DNA of 64,000 nt from Lishizhenia tianjinensis (GTDB taxonomy: Bacteria > Bacteroidota > Bacteroidia > Flavobacteriales_D > Crocinitomicaceae), in the NCBI GenBank assembly GCA_943330745.2, contig CALQIX020000010.1:1-64000 (forward strand), in the 5' to 3' direction. Within the stretch, counting starts at the first letter, position 1. Each line of letters starts with the position of its first letter. The notes below the pieces were generated by a model. It had not been told where the DNA came from. It saw only the letters and a program-made list of their open reading frames with translations, and made no database searches. Positions 8,359 through 17,492 of this stretch are shown here, one piece after another. The position numbers were made by a program, and so were the translations under genes.

Positions 8359-8895
8359 TTACACTTTCATACCAGGAAGAACTCTTCCTTTACTTCGTGC
8401 TTGTTTTGTGTTTTTCTTAATTAACAAATAAACAGAAGAACCGCTGCTTCTAACCATATCTAATTTATAGGTGTTTTTTCCGTATTTCACTGTTGGACCA
8501 CCAGATTGATTTGTATTTACATCTAAGTAATATCTTTTTCCATTCGGTTTAATATCAAACGTAAGTGTTTTTCCTTTTCCCTCCTCAAAACGAACCATGA
8601 TCTTATCTCTTTCGCCAAATTCATCAAATACACATTTGGTATTAGTAGGGATGATAATTCGTTCCTTCACTTTCGTACTACCATCGACTAATACTCCATT
8701 TTCATCTGTTTTCATTTCTCTATCGGATGTTAAAACTTGATCCAGAATAATTGTTCCAGATGTAAAGAATTGTAACCTCCTCATTTCGGCATCTGTATCA
8801 ATCGAGGATTGCTCTTTAATTTCTTTAGTATAAGGAACTTTTATGGCACAGCTCACAAGAATAGTTGCTGTTAGTAATAGGAATATATATTTCAT
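8359..8895 (-). CDS. Uncharacterised lipoprotein
   Basis: This is an unrecognised lipoprotein of 178 residues. The lipoprotein signal KYIFLLLTATILVSC ends in a good lipobox (LVSC). The mature part is rich in beta-forming residues and Lys. I place the start at ATG 8895. The frame stays open to an upstream ATG at 8925, but a promoter element lies at 8915-8922 between the two, so the longer form would begin inside its own promoter and would add ten residues before the signal peptide. The gene converges on the kinase gene, with 13 nt between the two stops. Confidence 0.7.
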   Translation of the reverse strand: MKYIFLLLTATILVSCAIKVPYTKEIKEQSSIDTDAEMRRLQFFTSGTIILDQVLTSDREMKTDENGVLVDGSTKVKERIIIPTNTKCVFDEFGERDKIMVRFEEGKGKTLTFDIKPNGKRYYLDVNTNQSGGPTVKYGKNTYKLDMVRSSGSSVYLLIKKNTKQARSKGRVLPGMKV

Positions 8896-8914
8896 AACGT
8901 TTAAATTTATCTTA

Positions 8915-8922
8915 CAAAAGTA
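8915..8922 (-). promoter_or_regulatory. Putative -7 promoter element of the lipoprotein gene
   Basis: On the minus strand this reads TACTTTTG, an exact TAnnTTTG match, 19 nt before the ATG at 8895. It supports that start over the one at 8925. Confidence 0.55.
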
Positions 8923-8934
8923 CATAATATGAAG

Positions 8935-8942
8935 TAAATTTG
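8935..8942 (+). promoter_or_regulatory. Putative -7 promoter element of the MBL-fold gene
   Basis: TAAATTTG is an exact consensus match, 19 nt before the ATG at 8962. Only 12 bp separate it from the divergent -7 element at 8915-8922, so the two promoters overlap and cannot easily be occupied together. Confidence 0.55.
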
Positions 8943-8961
8943 TTAGATAAAAAAAAGTTAA

Positions 8962-9603
8962 ATGTTAGTTAAGAAATTTACCTTTAATGGATTTCAAGAA
9001 AACACCTATATTGTTTATACGGAGACAGGAAATTGTGTTATTATTGATCCAGGATGTTTTACAAAAGAAGAAGAGCAAGAATTAGTAGATTTCATTATGG
9101 AAAATGAATTGAATCCGTTGGCTTTATTAAATACCCATGCACATATTGACCATGTTTTAGGAAATTCATTTGTGCTTTCTCAATTTAAGATTCCTTATTA
9201 TCTGCATACGGATGATTTGTTAACGCTAAAATCTGTTGATTCCTATGCTCATGTTTATGGTTTTACTAACTATAAAACTTCTCCTGAACCTACAGATTTT
9301 TTAGAGAATCATCAAAAACTAAAATTTGAGGATATTGAATTTGACGTGTTTCATACTCCCGGACATGCGCCAGGACATGTGATTTTTTATTCACCTGAAA
9401 ATGGATTTGTAATCAATGGGGATGTTTTATTTAAAGGAAGTTTTGGTAGAGTTGATTTACCGGGAGGAGATATAGATATTTTGAAAAAATCCATTCATGA
9501 AATAATGTTTAATTTACCTGAAGATACAATTGTTTATTGTGGGCACGGACCCGAAACTACCATTAAGGCAGAAAAACAAACGAATTACATCCTTCAATTT
9601 TAA
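8962..9603 (+). CDS. Metallo-beta-lactamase-fold hydrolase (glyoxalase II-like)
   Basis: This 213-residue cytoplasmic protein has the complete metal site of the MBL superfamily: THAHIDH at residues 58-64 (HxHxDH), HTPGHAPGH in the second half, INGDVLF with the bridging Asp, and YCGHGPETT with the last His. The size and the order of motifs match the small hydroxyacylglutathione hydrolase-like group, which hydrolyses thioesters. The true substrate is not known, since many members of this group do not act on glutathione derivatives. There is no signal peptide. It shares an overlapping divergent promoter region with the lipoprotein at 8359. Confidence 0.85.
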   Translation: MLVKKFTFNGFQENTYIVYTETGNCVIIDPGCFTKEEEQELVDFIMENELNPLALLNTHAHIDHVLGNSFVLSQFKIPYYLHTDDLLTLKSVDSYAHVYGFTNYKTSPEPTDFLENHQKLKFEDIEFDVFHTPGHAPGHVIFYSPENGFVINGDVLFKGSFGRVDLPGGDIDILKKSIHEIMFNLPEDTIVYCGHGPETTIKAEKQTNYILQF

Positions 9604-9629
9604 GAAAATAAAACAGAATTCAAAAATAC

Positions 9630-12074
9630 TCAGTAGAAAGAAGGATAAGTTGACGGATTAGCCTCGTGCATCATGGCATATACTTTTTCTACGATGTCGT
9701 CGATACTTGGTTTTGAAAAATAGTCACCATCCGTACCATAAGCCGGACGATGGTCTTTTGCACTCAATGTTTCAGGAGCAGTATCCAAATGATAATATGA
9801 TTTTTGTTCTACAAGTATCTTATCGAGTAGATAACCGGTTGCGCCACTGCTAACGTCTTCATCAACAATCAACAAACGGTTTGTTTTTTCAATTGATTTT
9901 GAAATGAGTTTGTTTATATCAAATGGAATTAGCGTTTGAACATCTATTAACTCAACATCAATTCCCAATTCCATTAATTGTTTTGCTGCGATTTCACATA
10001 AATTAAATGTAGAACCATAAGAAATAATCGTAACATCTGTTCCTTCTCGTACAATTTCAGGAATGCCTAATGGTTCTCTAAATTCTCCAATATTTACGGG
10101 CATTTTTTCTTTTGTTCGATAACCATTTAAAGGTTCAATTACCAAAGCAGGTTCGTCAGAAGCTAATAGTGTATTGTAAAAACCGGCTGCTTTGGTCATG
10201 TTTCTGGGTACACAAACATGAATTCCACGGATGGAATTGACTATCATTCCCATTGGTGAGCCACTATGCCAAATTCCTTCTAGACGGTGACCACGAGTTG
10301 AAACAATTAAAGGAGCTTTTTGTCCACCTTTTGTGCGGTATTGCACGGTTGCCAAATCATCTGACATAACTTGAATCGCGTAAAGCAAATAATCCAAATA
10401 TTGAATTTCAGCAATTGGACGTAAACCCCTCATTGCCATGCCAATACCTTGACCAATTATTGTGCATTCACGAATTCCCGTATCAAACACACGATTGATT
10501 CCAAATTGACTTTGAAGTCCTTCCAATGTTTGGTTTACTCCACCAATTCCACCAACATCTTCACCAAAAACAAGTACTTCAGGGCGTTCAGCTAATATTT
10601 TACGGTAATTTTCGCGCAAAATAATTCTACCATCTTCCATCGTCGATGTTTCATCATAGCATGCAGGGATTGGGGAAACCTTTAACGCCGCATGTTCAGA
10701 TTCAGAATGTAAATATGAACTATAGCGGTTAAAATTTATTGAAAATTGATGTTCAATCCACTTTGCTAATAATTTCTGTGTTTCATTGTTATCGTTAACA
10801 GCAAGACGCAAACATTTGCGGGCAATGGTTAAAATGTCTTTACGAACAGGTTCAAAAGCTTTTTCTAACAATTCAATTTCTTTCTCAATGAAAATGCGAT
10901 TTTTGGATTTTTCAGCAACTTGTTTTAACAGTGCTACGGCTTCAAGTTGATCTTTCTTAATTTCATCCGTGAATTGCTTCCAAGCTTTATTTTTGGCATC
11001 ACGCACTTTGTTTTTTGCTTCAGAGTGAATTTCATTTAATTCATCTTCAGTGGCTAATTTCAATCCTTTTTTGGAAAAATTTAAAATAAATTCCCGGAAC
11101 TTGTTTATGCAATCAAAATCGTTTTCCCATTGCAAACGTTCCTCTGATTTATACCGTTCATGAGATCCGGAAGTTGAATGTCCTTGGGGTTGATTTACTT
11201 CTTGTACATGCACTAAAACAGGAACATGTTCTTCTCTTGCAATTTTTGTTGCTCTTTCGTATGTTTCGCAAAGATGCGCGTAATCCCATCCTTTTGTAAG
11301 TAAAATTTCAAAACCTGTTTTTTCCTTTGTACGTTGCATTCCAGCTAGCGCTTCCGAAATACTTCCTTTTGTCGTTTGGAATTCACGTGGCACAGAAATC
11401 CCGTAACCATCGTCCCAAACAGACATAACCACTGGAACCTGCATTACACCAATTGCATTTATTGATTCCCAAAAAGGTCCTTCAGAAGTCGAAGCATCCC
11501 CAATTGTGCCAAAAACAACTTCATTTCCGGCATTGGTGAATTTGTTAAATTCTGTGTTGGAATGTAAATCCTTATTTGTTCGGTATACTTTTGAGGCCAT
11601 TGCCAATCCAACCAAACGCGGCATCTGACCAGCAGTTGGTGAAATATCAGAAGAACTGTTTTTTTGTTCCATCAAATTTTTCCAATTCCCTGAAGCATCT
11701 AAATTTCTAGTTGCAAAATGTCCACCCATTTGTCGACCGGCTGATTGAGGCTCAAAAGAAACATCAGTATGAGCGTATAAACCAGCAAAGTACTGTTCAA
11801 TCGTTAATTGATCTATGGCCATCATGAGTGTTTGATCGCGATAATATCCAGATCTAAAATCACCATCTTGAAACTGTTTAGCCAAAGCAATTTGGGCCAA
11901 TTCTTTCCCATCACCAAAAATTCCAAATTTGGCTTTCCCGGTCAACACCTCTTTTCTGCCCATTAGAGAAGTTTCCCTGGATTCGCACGCCAATCGAAAG
12001 TCAGCTAAAACTTGAGCTTTGAAGGTATCGAAATCAATTAATGGGGTTGTTTCCACTTTTGCTGCTTTTGCCAT
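9630..12074 (-). CDS. 2-oxoacid dehydrogenase E1, fused alpha and beta subunits
   Basis: This 814-residue protein joins both E1 subunits of a thiamine-diphosphate-dependent 2-oxoacid dehydrogenase, a layout common in Bacteroidota. Residues about 10-400 are the alpha part: GGHFATRN, the cofactor stretch GDASTSEGPFWES and the phosphorylation-loop-like region QPQGHSTSGSHERYKS. A charged linker follows. Residues about 480-814 are the beta part: LVFGEDVGG, DTGIRECTIIGQGIGMAM, RTKGGQKAPLIV and the final RPAYGTDGDYFSKPS. It probably acts on branched-chain oxoacids or pyruvate; partners E2 and E3 are not in the window. I start it at ATG 12074 because a promoter element at 12102-12109 overlaps the upstream ATG at 12104. 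Confidence 0.9.
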   Translation of the reverse strand: MAKAAKVETTPLIDFDTFKAQVLADFRLACESRETSLMGRKEVLTGKAKFGIFGDGKELAQIALAKQFQDGDFRSGYYRDQTLMMAIDQLTIEQYFAGLYAHTDVSFEPQSAGRQMGGHFATRNLDASGNWKNLMEQKNSSSDISPTAGQMPRLVGLAMASKVYRTNKDLHSNTEFNKFTNAGNEVVFGTIGDASTSEGPFWESINAIGVMQVPVVMSVWDDGYGISVPREFQTTKGSISEALAGMQRTKEKTGFEILLTKGWDYAHLCETYERATKIAREEHVPVLVHVQEVNQPQGHSTSGSHERYKSEERLQWENDFDCINKFREFILNFSKKGLKLATEDELNEIHSEAKNKVRDAKNKAWKQFTDEIKKDQLEAVALLKQVAEKSKNRIFIEKEIELLEKAFEPVRKDILTIARKCLRLAVNDNNETQKLLAKWIEHQFSINFNRYSSYLHSESEHAALKVSPIPACYDETSTMEDGRIILRENYRKILAERPEVLVFGEDVGGIGGVNQTLEGLQSQFGINRVFDTGIRECTIIGQGIGMAMRGLRPIAEIQYLDYLLYAIQVMSDDLATVQYRTKGGQKAPLIVSTRGHRLEGIWHSGSPMGMIVNSIRGIHVCVPRNMTKAAGFYNTLLASDEPALVIEPLNGYRTKEKMPVNIGEFREPLGIPEIVREGTDVTIISYGSTFNLCEIAAKQLMELGIDVELIDVQTLIPFDINKLISKSIEKTNRLLIVDEDVSSGATGYLLDKILVEQKSYYHLDTAPETLSAKDHRPAYGTDGDYFSKPSIDDIVEKVYAMMHEANPSTYPSFY

Positions 12075-12101
12075 AAAGAAATCTTTAAAATAGAATAGGT
12101 G

Positions 12102-12109
12102 CAAAGATA
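12102..12109 (-). promoter_or_regulatory. Putative -7 promoter element of the E1 fusion gene
   Basis: The minus strand reads TATCTTTG, an exact match, 27 nt before the ATG at 12074. It overlaps the alternative ATG at 12104, which argues against that start. Confidence 0.55.
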
Positions 12110-12130
12110 GAAAAATAGTAATAGAACTAT

Positions 12131-13507
12131 TTAATTTATAAGGATTGCAGATGCAAGATTTTTTGCTTGACTACGTAATTCATTCACGGCTGTACTTTCC
12201 CATAATTCACCGCGAAGTAGATTTCCAATAGCGAATATTTTCTCGTTTTCTTTTCCTGCTGCATTAATGGTTTCAAAAGTGTTGATATTTGTTGAAATCC
12301 CTAATTTCAAGTCATCTTGTTGAATGTATCCCTGTTTTAAACAATTCTGAAGTAAGCTTGAATTGGTTTTTGTTATATCAGATTCTGGTCCCGTACAGTT
12401 GATTAGTACCTCTGCCAAAATTGTTTGATTTTGTTTAGAAGTCTTATCAAAATAGGTTATTTGAATTCCATTCTCAACTGGCTTTGCAGAAATAACCTTA
12501 CCAGATTTGATGGATAATGAACCATTTATTCGTTCTTTTTGAATGATGTCATAGGTGACAAAGGGTAATCTATGTCTGGCTAATCCCCACAAATGACGGA
12601 AGTGTCTCATAAATCGTTTTTTTTCATACTGACTAAATCCTCTCCAAAAACGCTGTGTATGTGGACGAATAGAATCAATTAAAGGTTCCGCAGAAATTCC
12701 GTGTTTATGAAGTGCTTTAAATTGTCTGTTAATTGCTGAGACTAATTGCAATAATGTAGGAGACGGTGGTAATTCTGAAATCCAATCGGGTAGAGTATAG
12801 GTGAAATTGCGATGCGGCAAGATATGAAACCCATGGGGCGACAAAGAAATAATCTGATTCATACATTTCTGTTCTCTCAATTGCATAACCGTATCCACCA
12901 TAGTTAATCCATTTCCTAAAATAAAAATGGGTTTTTTAGGATCAACTGGATTGAGTGAATAATTCCATGGATTTTGAAAATATCGATTGGATAACATGGA
13001 ATCTCCAGTTAATTCTTTTGGATTTCCTGGCAATTGATTTCCTGTAGCAAGAATGACTTTGTCAACTAAAAATTCATTGTTTTTAGTATGAATATGAACC
13101 GTCTTTTCAGTGCAGAATAAATCCGTTATTTCAAGATTAAGTAACTCCAAATCGATCTTTTTCGTTTGGGCAATTTGCTTGGTTTCAATCCACAAATCTT
13201 GTAAATAATTACCATACATTGCACGAGAAACGAAAGAATTGGCCAATAGGTTCAAATCATCCTTCAAGAATTGAGTTTGCTTCGATAACCATTCTACGAA
13301 ATGGGTCGGATTATCTGGAAAAGCACTCATTTTTGCTGCGACTACGTTGAGTAATACTTTTTCAGATTGCGGGGAATAGGCAATGCCGCGACCAGGCTGA
13401 TGTTGTTTTTCAAAAATCGAAATGGACAAACTAGTATCACCTAAATCAATCAAATGACGAGCAACCATTAAACCACTAAATCCATTTCCGATGATCCCAA
13501 TATGCAT
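12131..13507 (-). CDS. FAD/NAD(P)-binding oxidoreductase
   Basis: This 458-residue protein belongs to the FAD-NAD(P)-binding family typified by Pfam NAD_binding_9. It begins directly with the dinucleotide-binding motif GIIGNGFSGLMVARHL (GxGxxG), followed by an acidic beta-2 end at FEKQHQPGRGIAYSP. A second Rossmann motif, ILGNGLTMVDTVMQL, lies near residue 200, and a late ATG-like GNLLRGELWESTAV segment resembles the FAD motif near the C-terminus. No substrate is known. Its upstream neighbour on the same strand, the TPR gene, ends with a terminator, so this gene probably has its own start signal. Confidence 0.82.
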   Translation of the reverse strand: MHIGIIGNGFSGLMVARHLIDLGDTSLSISIFEKQHQPGRGIAYSPQSEKVLLNVVAAKMSAFPDNPTHFVEWLSKQTQFLKDDLNLLANSFVSRAMYGNYLQDLWIETKQIAQTKKIDLELLNLEITDLFCTEKTVHIHTKNNEFLVDKVILATGNQLPGNPKELTGDSMLSNRYFQNPWNYSLNPVDPKKPIFILGNGLTMVDTVMQLREQKCMNQIISLSPHGFHILPHRNFTYTLPDWISELPPSPTLLQLVSAINRQFKALHKHGISAEPLIDSIRPHTQRFWRGFSQYEKKRFMRHFRHLWGLARHRLPFVTYDIIQKERINGSLSIKSGKVISAKPVENGIQITYFDKTSKQNQTILAEVLINCTGPESDITKTNSSLLQNCLKQGYIQQDDLKLGISTNINTFETINAAGKENEKIFAIGNLLRGELWESTAVNELRSQAKNLASAILIN

Positions 13508-13511
13508 GCTG

Positions 13512-13519
13512 TAAAAATA
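13512..13519 (-). promoter_or_regulatory. Possible promoter of the FAD oxidoreductase gene
   Basis: The minus strand reads TATTTTTA, one base from consensus, ending 4 nt before the ATG at 13507. It lies immediately after the T tract of the upstream gene's terminator. Confidence 0.3.
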
Positions 13520-13556
13520 AATAAAAAAAGCTGCCTGAAAATATCAAGCAGCTTTA
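13520..13556 (-). terminator. Intrinsic terminator after the TPR gene
   Basis: On the minus strand, AAAGCTGC (13555-13548) pairs with GCAGCTTT (13534-13527), with extra partial pairing of TTGA and TCAG inside the loop. A run of seven Ts follows. It lies 24 nt past the TPR stop codon. Confidence 0.85.
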
Positions 13557-13579
13557 AGTATTATTAAAATTAAAATAAT

Positions 13580-14710
13580 TTACTCTTTAGCATCAAAACG
13601 TGCTTTGTATTCTTTGCCTTTTTCAGCATTACCCAATTTGTAATAGGTTTTATAAATTATACCCAATACATCTTTATCCTTTGGATTTATTTCAATGTAT
13701 TTTTCCAAAACAACGATTGATTTTTTCAAAAGCTCGTCTGATTTATTTTCAAGATCAGATACTTTCGGATCATTAGAGTTTAATTGGCCTGCTTCTGCTT
13801 TCACTTCATTTGCCCAGTTGTATAGATGAGCACCCAATTGATATTGCGCATCTTTATATGCAGGATCAATTTCTAAGGCTTTGTTGAGAGACGCTTCTGC
13901 TTTTTCATTTAACCCTTGTGTCATGTAGGACGTACCTAAGTTATAATGTAAAACTTTATTATTAGGATCTAATGCAACCGCTTCACTCATGAATTTTTCC
14001 GCAGAAACTAAATCATTATTTCTTAAATGAATATTAATAAGACTTATAATCAATTCAATGTCTGTTGGGAAAGCAGTTCTAATTTGCTCAACTAAGGCGA
14101 TAGCAGATTTAAAATCAGGTGTTTCACCTTTTGTTAATTTTTCCACCACTTGATTTAAGCTGATGATAGCGTTATTCTTAGCTTCGCTAGCATCCATTTT
14201 CACCATGCTTTTTGCATCGTATGCTTGGAAAAACATCATTAACGCTTGTTCATATTGTTTCTCGTTGTATGCTTTTACACCCATTTCAAAAAACATCATG
14301 TATTTCATTTCAATCATTGACTTTACGTCACCTTGATATTTTTTCTTTGGTTCATTTAAACAGAACAAAAAGCTTGTAGCTGATGTGTTTTTGTACCCTT
14401 CTAATTTTGCTTCATCTGCTTTTCCAGATAACATTGCTTGTTGTGCGGCTGTTTCATACAAAGACATATAAATTTGAGCACGGTAAAAATGCATTTTTGG
14501 ATCTTCTTTCGTTTCTGCATTATCAGCGGCAGCATCAATAAACGTTTTAGCTTCTTCTAAAATACGTTGATTTTTTTCAGCATCATTTTTTGGAGAAACC
14601 AATTTGAATTTACTAAAAGCATCTTGAACATTTTTGGATTGTGCATTCACATCATTTCCAATTAAAAGTGCTGCAGTCACCAACCCAACACATACAAACA
14701 GTTTTTTCAT
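13580..14710 (-). CDS. Exported tetratricopeptide-repeat protein
   Basis: This 376-residue protein has a Sec signal peptide (KKLFVCVGLVTAALLIGNDVNAQ) with AQ at the likely cleavage site. The N-terminal half contains irregular helical repeats. Clear TPR units lie at about residues 215-295, where SAEKFMSEAVALDPNN, LHYNLGTSYMTQGLNEKAEAS and the next unit EIDPAYKDAQYQLGAHLY show the W/L-G-Y-A-F-A-P spacing. A final repeat is near 335-370. It is probably a periplasmic scaffold; partners are unknown. It has its own promoter and terminator between gyrA and the FAD gene. Confidence 0.8.
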   Translation of the reverse strand: MKKLFVCVGLVTAALLIGNDVNAQSKNVQDAFSKFKLVSPKNDAEKNQRILEEAKTFIDAAADNAETKEDPKMHFYRAQIYMSLYETAAQQAMLSGKADEAKLEGYKNTSATSFLFCLNEPKKKYQGDVKSMIEMKYMMFFEMGVKAYNEKQYEQALMMFFQAYDAKSMVKMDASEAKNNAIISLNQVVEKLTKGETPDFKSAIALVEQIRTAFPTDIELIISLINIHLRNNDLVSAEKFMSEAVALDPNNKVLHYNLGTSYMTQGLNEKAEASLNKALEIDPAYKDAQYQLGAHLYNWANEVKAEAGQLNSNDPKVSDLENKSDELLKKSIVVLEKYIEINPKDKDVLGIIYKTYYKLGNAEKGKEYKARFDAKE

Positions 14711-14727
14711 AAAATTAAGTTAAAATA

Positions 14728-14735
14728 CAAAAGTA
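14728..14735 (-). promoter_or_regulatory. Putative -7 promoter element of the TPR gene
   Basis: The minus strand reads TACTTTTG, an exact match, 17 nt before the ATG at 14710. It sits in the 32-nt space after the gyrA stop, so the TPR gene need not depend on gyrA transcription. Confidence 0.55.
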
Positions 14736-14742
14736 TAAATAA

Positions 14743-17298
14743 TTATTCGTCTGCACTATTTTCAATTACTGTGCCATTCCCTTCTTGTGAAGGATTATCA
14801 GTTGGAATTTCATCGATTTCACCTAATTCATCTTCATCCTCTGATCGTGGTACACGAGCAATGGCTGCAATTCCCGTATTTGCTTTCAAATTTATTAAAC
14901 GAACTCCTTGAGCTGCACGCCCCATTGTTCTAATTGTATCAATGTGCATACGGATAGTAATACCATTTCGCGTGATGATCATTAAATCTTCCTCATCTGA
15001 TACATTAAGTATTGAAAGAAGTTTTCCTGTTTTCTCGGTGATATTTAATGTTTTAACTCCTTTACCTCCACGGTTTGTGATGCGATAAACAGGCTCTTGA
15101 TCTTCTGGGTCATTCAGAAATGTTCGTTTACCATATCCTTTTTCAGAAACAACTAAAATTGTTGAATATACGTCTTCCACGCAAATCATACCAATTACGG
15201 CATCATCAGCACCCGCTAAAGAAACTCCTCGAACACCCGAAGCATTTCTTCCCATCGGTCGAACTGTTGATTCATTAAAGCGAATTGCTCTGCCAGAACT
15301 TGTTGCTAAAACGATTTCATTCGTACCATTGGTTAATTTTGCTTCTAATAATTCGTCGTTATCACGAATAGTAATTGCATTAATACCATTTGAACGTGGT
15401 CTAGAATATGCTTCCAATGAAGTTTTCTTGATCACTCCCTGTTTGGAACACATTACAATAAAGTTATTTTCAGCGTACTCTTTATCCGTCAAATCGTTTA
15501 CTTTAACGTATGCCTTCACTTTGTCGTCTTGCGGAATATTAATTAAATTCTGAATCGCTCTTCCTTTAGATGTTTTACTTCCCTCTGGGATTTCATAAAC
15601 ACGCATCCAGAAACATCTTCCTTTTTCGGTAAAGATTAATAAGTAATTATGATTAGTGGCAACAAACAAATGCTCTAAGAAATCTAGGTCGCGCGTTGCT
15701 GAACCTTTCGATCCCATTCCACCTCGATTTTGAACCTTGTATTCTGTTAAATTCGTACGTTTGATATATCCTGCATGAGAAATCGTAATAACAACCTCTT
15801 CATCAGCAATTAAATCCTCCATACGCATTTCACTGGCAGAATATTCGATTATTGATCGTCTAGCGTCACCATATTTTGAGCGAATATCCAATAATTCATT
15901 TTTGATTATTTCCATTCGTCTCGCTTCATTTGCCAAAATATCTTTTAAGTCAGTAATCAATTTAACAAGATCATCAAATTCAGCACGTAGTTTATCTTGC
16001 TCAAGTCCAGTTAATTGACGTAGTCGCATGTCAACTATAGCTCTTGTTTGAATTTCGGATAAACCGAAACGTTCTGATAATCTTTCTCTCGCTGCATCGG
16101 GGCTTGAAGATGTTTTGATTATTTCAATTACTTCATCAATGTTATCAGATGCTATTATTAATCCTTCTAGAATATGGGCTCTTTCCTCTGCTTTACGGAG
16201 ATCGAATTTAGTGCGGCGAATAACAACTTCATGACGGAATTCAACGAAATATTGAATCATGTCACGTAAATTCAATAACCGTGGCCTACCTTCAACTAAA
16301 CAAATGTTGTTGACTGAAAATGAGGTTTGTAAAGACGTGTACTTGTATAATTTATTTAAGACCACATTTGCGATTGCATCCCGTTTTATTTCATAAACGA
16401 TTCGCATCCCATTACGGTCAGATTCATCCCGCAAATCTGAAATTCCTTCGATTTTTTTATCATTGATTAAATCAGCTGTTTTTTTAATCATTTCAGCTTT
16501 GTTGATTTGATAAGGAATCTCGGTAACAATGATTTGCTCACGTCCATTATGTTCCTCAATCTCAGCCTTAGCACGCATGACAATTCTACCACGGCCAGTC
16601 AACAGTGCTTCACGCACCCCGTCATAGCCATAAATAATACCTCCCGTTGGGAAATCTGGTCCTTTTACAAAAGTTAAAAGTTCTTCAGCTTCAATATCTT
16701 TATTGTCCACATAGGCTATAACCCCGTCAATTACTTCCGTTAAATTGTGCGGAGCCATATTGGTCGCCATACCAACTGCGATACCTGAAGCTCCATTCAC
16801 TAATAGGTTTGGAATTTTTGTTGGCATTACTGATGGCTCAGTCAAACTGTCATCAAAATTCGGGGTGAAATCTACGGTTTCTTTATCAAGATCCTCAAGC
16901 ATTTCTTCTGCAATTTTCCGTAATCTTGCTTCCGTATAACGCATGGCAGCTGGGCTATCACCATCTACTGATCCAAAGTTACCTTGTCCATCCACAAGAG
17001 GATAGCGCAATGACCATTCTTGGGCCATACGAACCATCGTATCATAAACAGAGCTGTCTCCGTGCGGGTGATATTTACCTAAAACTTCTCCTACAATTCT
17101 AGCGGATTTTTTATGAGGTCTATTTGAAGATAATCCCAAATCTTGCATTCCATACAAAACCCTACGATGAACTGGTTTAAAACCATCTCTAACGTCAGGT
17201 AGTGCTCTCGAAACAATAACAGACATCGAATAATCGATGTAAGCTGATTTCATTTCATCCTCAATATTGATTTGAATTATTTTTTCTCCGTCTGCCAT
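14743..17298 (-). CDS. gyrA: DNA gyrase subunit A
   Basis: GyrA is the breakage-reunion subunit of gyrase, the topoisomerase that adds negative supercoils. The 851-residue protein starts with the winged-helix and tower domains, with the catalytic Tyr121 in [10 protein letters not shown]. The quinolone-determining region reads [18 protein letters not shown]: Ser82 and Asp86 correspond to E. coli Ser83 and Asp87, both in the susceptible state. The C-terminal beta-pinwheel follows from about residue 510. The GyrA box there reads QNRGGMG where QRRGGKG is standard. The tail is acidic. Presence of a GyrA-box-like motif and a six-bladed C-terminus favours GyrA over ParC. It diverges from clpC. Confidence 0.95.
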   Translation of the reverse strand: MADGEKIIQINIEDEMKSAYIDYSMSVIVSRALPDVRDGFKPVHRRVLYGMQDLGLSSNRPHKKSARIVGEVLGKYHPHGDSSVYDTMVRMAQEWSLRYPLVDGQGNFGSVDGDSPAAMRYTEARLRKIAEEMLEDLDKETVDFTPNFDDSLTEPSVMPTKIPNLLVNGASGIAVGMATNMAPHNLTEVIDGVIAYVDNKDIEAEELLTFVKGPDFPTGGIIYGYDGVREALLTGRGRIVMRAKAEIEEHNGREQIIVTEIPYQINKAEMIKKTADLINDKKIEGISDLRDESDRNGMRIVYEIKRDAIANVVLNKLYKYTSLQTSFSVNNICLVEGRPRLLNLRDMIQYFVEFRHEVVIRRTKFDLRKAEERAHILEGLIIASDNIDEVIEIIKTSSSPDAARERLSERFGLSEIQTRAIVDMRLRQLTGLEQDKLRAEFDDLVKLITDLKDILANEARRMEIIKNELLDIRSKYGDARRSIIEYSASEMRMEDLIADEEVVITISHAGYIKRTNLTEYKVQNRGGMGSKGSATRDLDFLEHLFVATNHNYLLIFTEKGRCFWMRVYEIPEGSKTSKGRAIQNLINIPQDDKVKAYVKVNDLTDKEYAENNFIVMCSKQGVIKKTSLEAYSRPRSNGINAITIRDNDELLEAKLTNGTNEIVLATSSGRAIRFNESTVRPMGRNASGVRGVSLAGADDAVIGMICVEDVYSTILVVSEKGYGKRTFLNDPEDQEPVYRITNRGGKGVKTLNITEKTGKLLSILNVSDEEDLMIITRNGITIRMHIDTIRTMGRAAQGVRLINLKANTGIAAIARVPRSEDEDELGEIDEIPTDNPSQEGNGTVIENSADE

Positions 17299-17336
17299 AT
17301 TTTCTTGTTGTTTATCTTAAATAAGTGTGCGAAGAA

Positions 17337-17344
17337 CAAAATTA
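17337..17344 (-). promoter_or_regulatory. Putative -7 promoter element of gyrA
   Basis: The minus strand reads TAATTTTG, an exact match, 38 nt before the gyrA ATG at 17298. Confidence 0.5.
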
Positions 17345-17444
17345 ATGATTTAAGCATCGATCGGCCTTTTGGACTGTACTTTTTACTAACAAAATTCAGT
17401 GGTAAAATGTGAATAAAATACAAGTGTTTGAAAAAATTAACTTG

Positions 17445-17452
17445 TATATTTG
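17445..17452 (+). promoter_or_regulatory. Putative -7 promoter element of clpC
   Basis: TATATTTG matches the consensus, 40 nt before the ATG at 17493. A TTTG at 17427-17430 lies somewhat too close to serve as a standard -33 element. No CIRCE-type heat-shock operator is visible. Confidence 0.5.
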
Positions 17453-17492
17453 TATTTGACCTATTTTGGAGATTATAAACTATATTTCACTT

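Noticed and set aside
8896-8925. Longer N-terminus of the minus-strand lipoprotein
   Set aside because: A -7 promoter element lies within it, and the lipoprotein signal begins at the later ATG.
12075-12104. Longer N-terminus of the E1 fusion protein
   Set aside because: The upstream ATG overlaps the promoter element, and the extra ten residues do not belong to the family.
17299-17492. Heat-shock CIRCE operator upstream of clpC
   Set aside because: No TTAGCACTC-N9-GAGTGCTAA-like inverted repeat is present in the interval.
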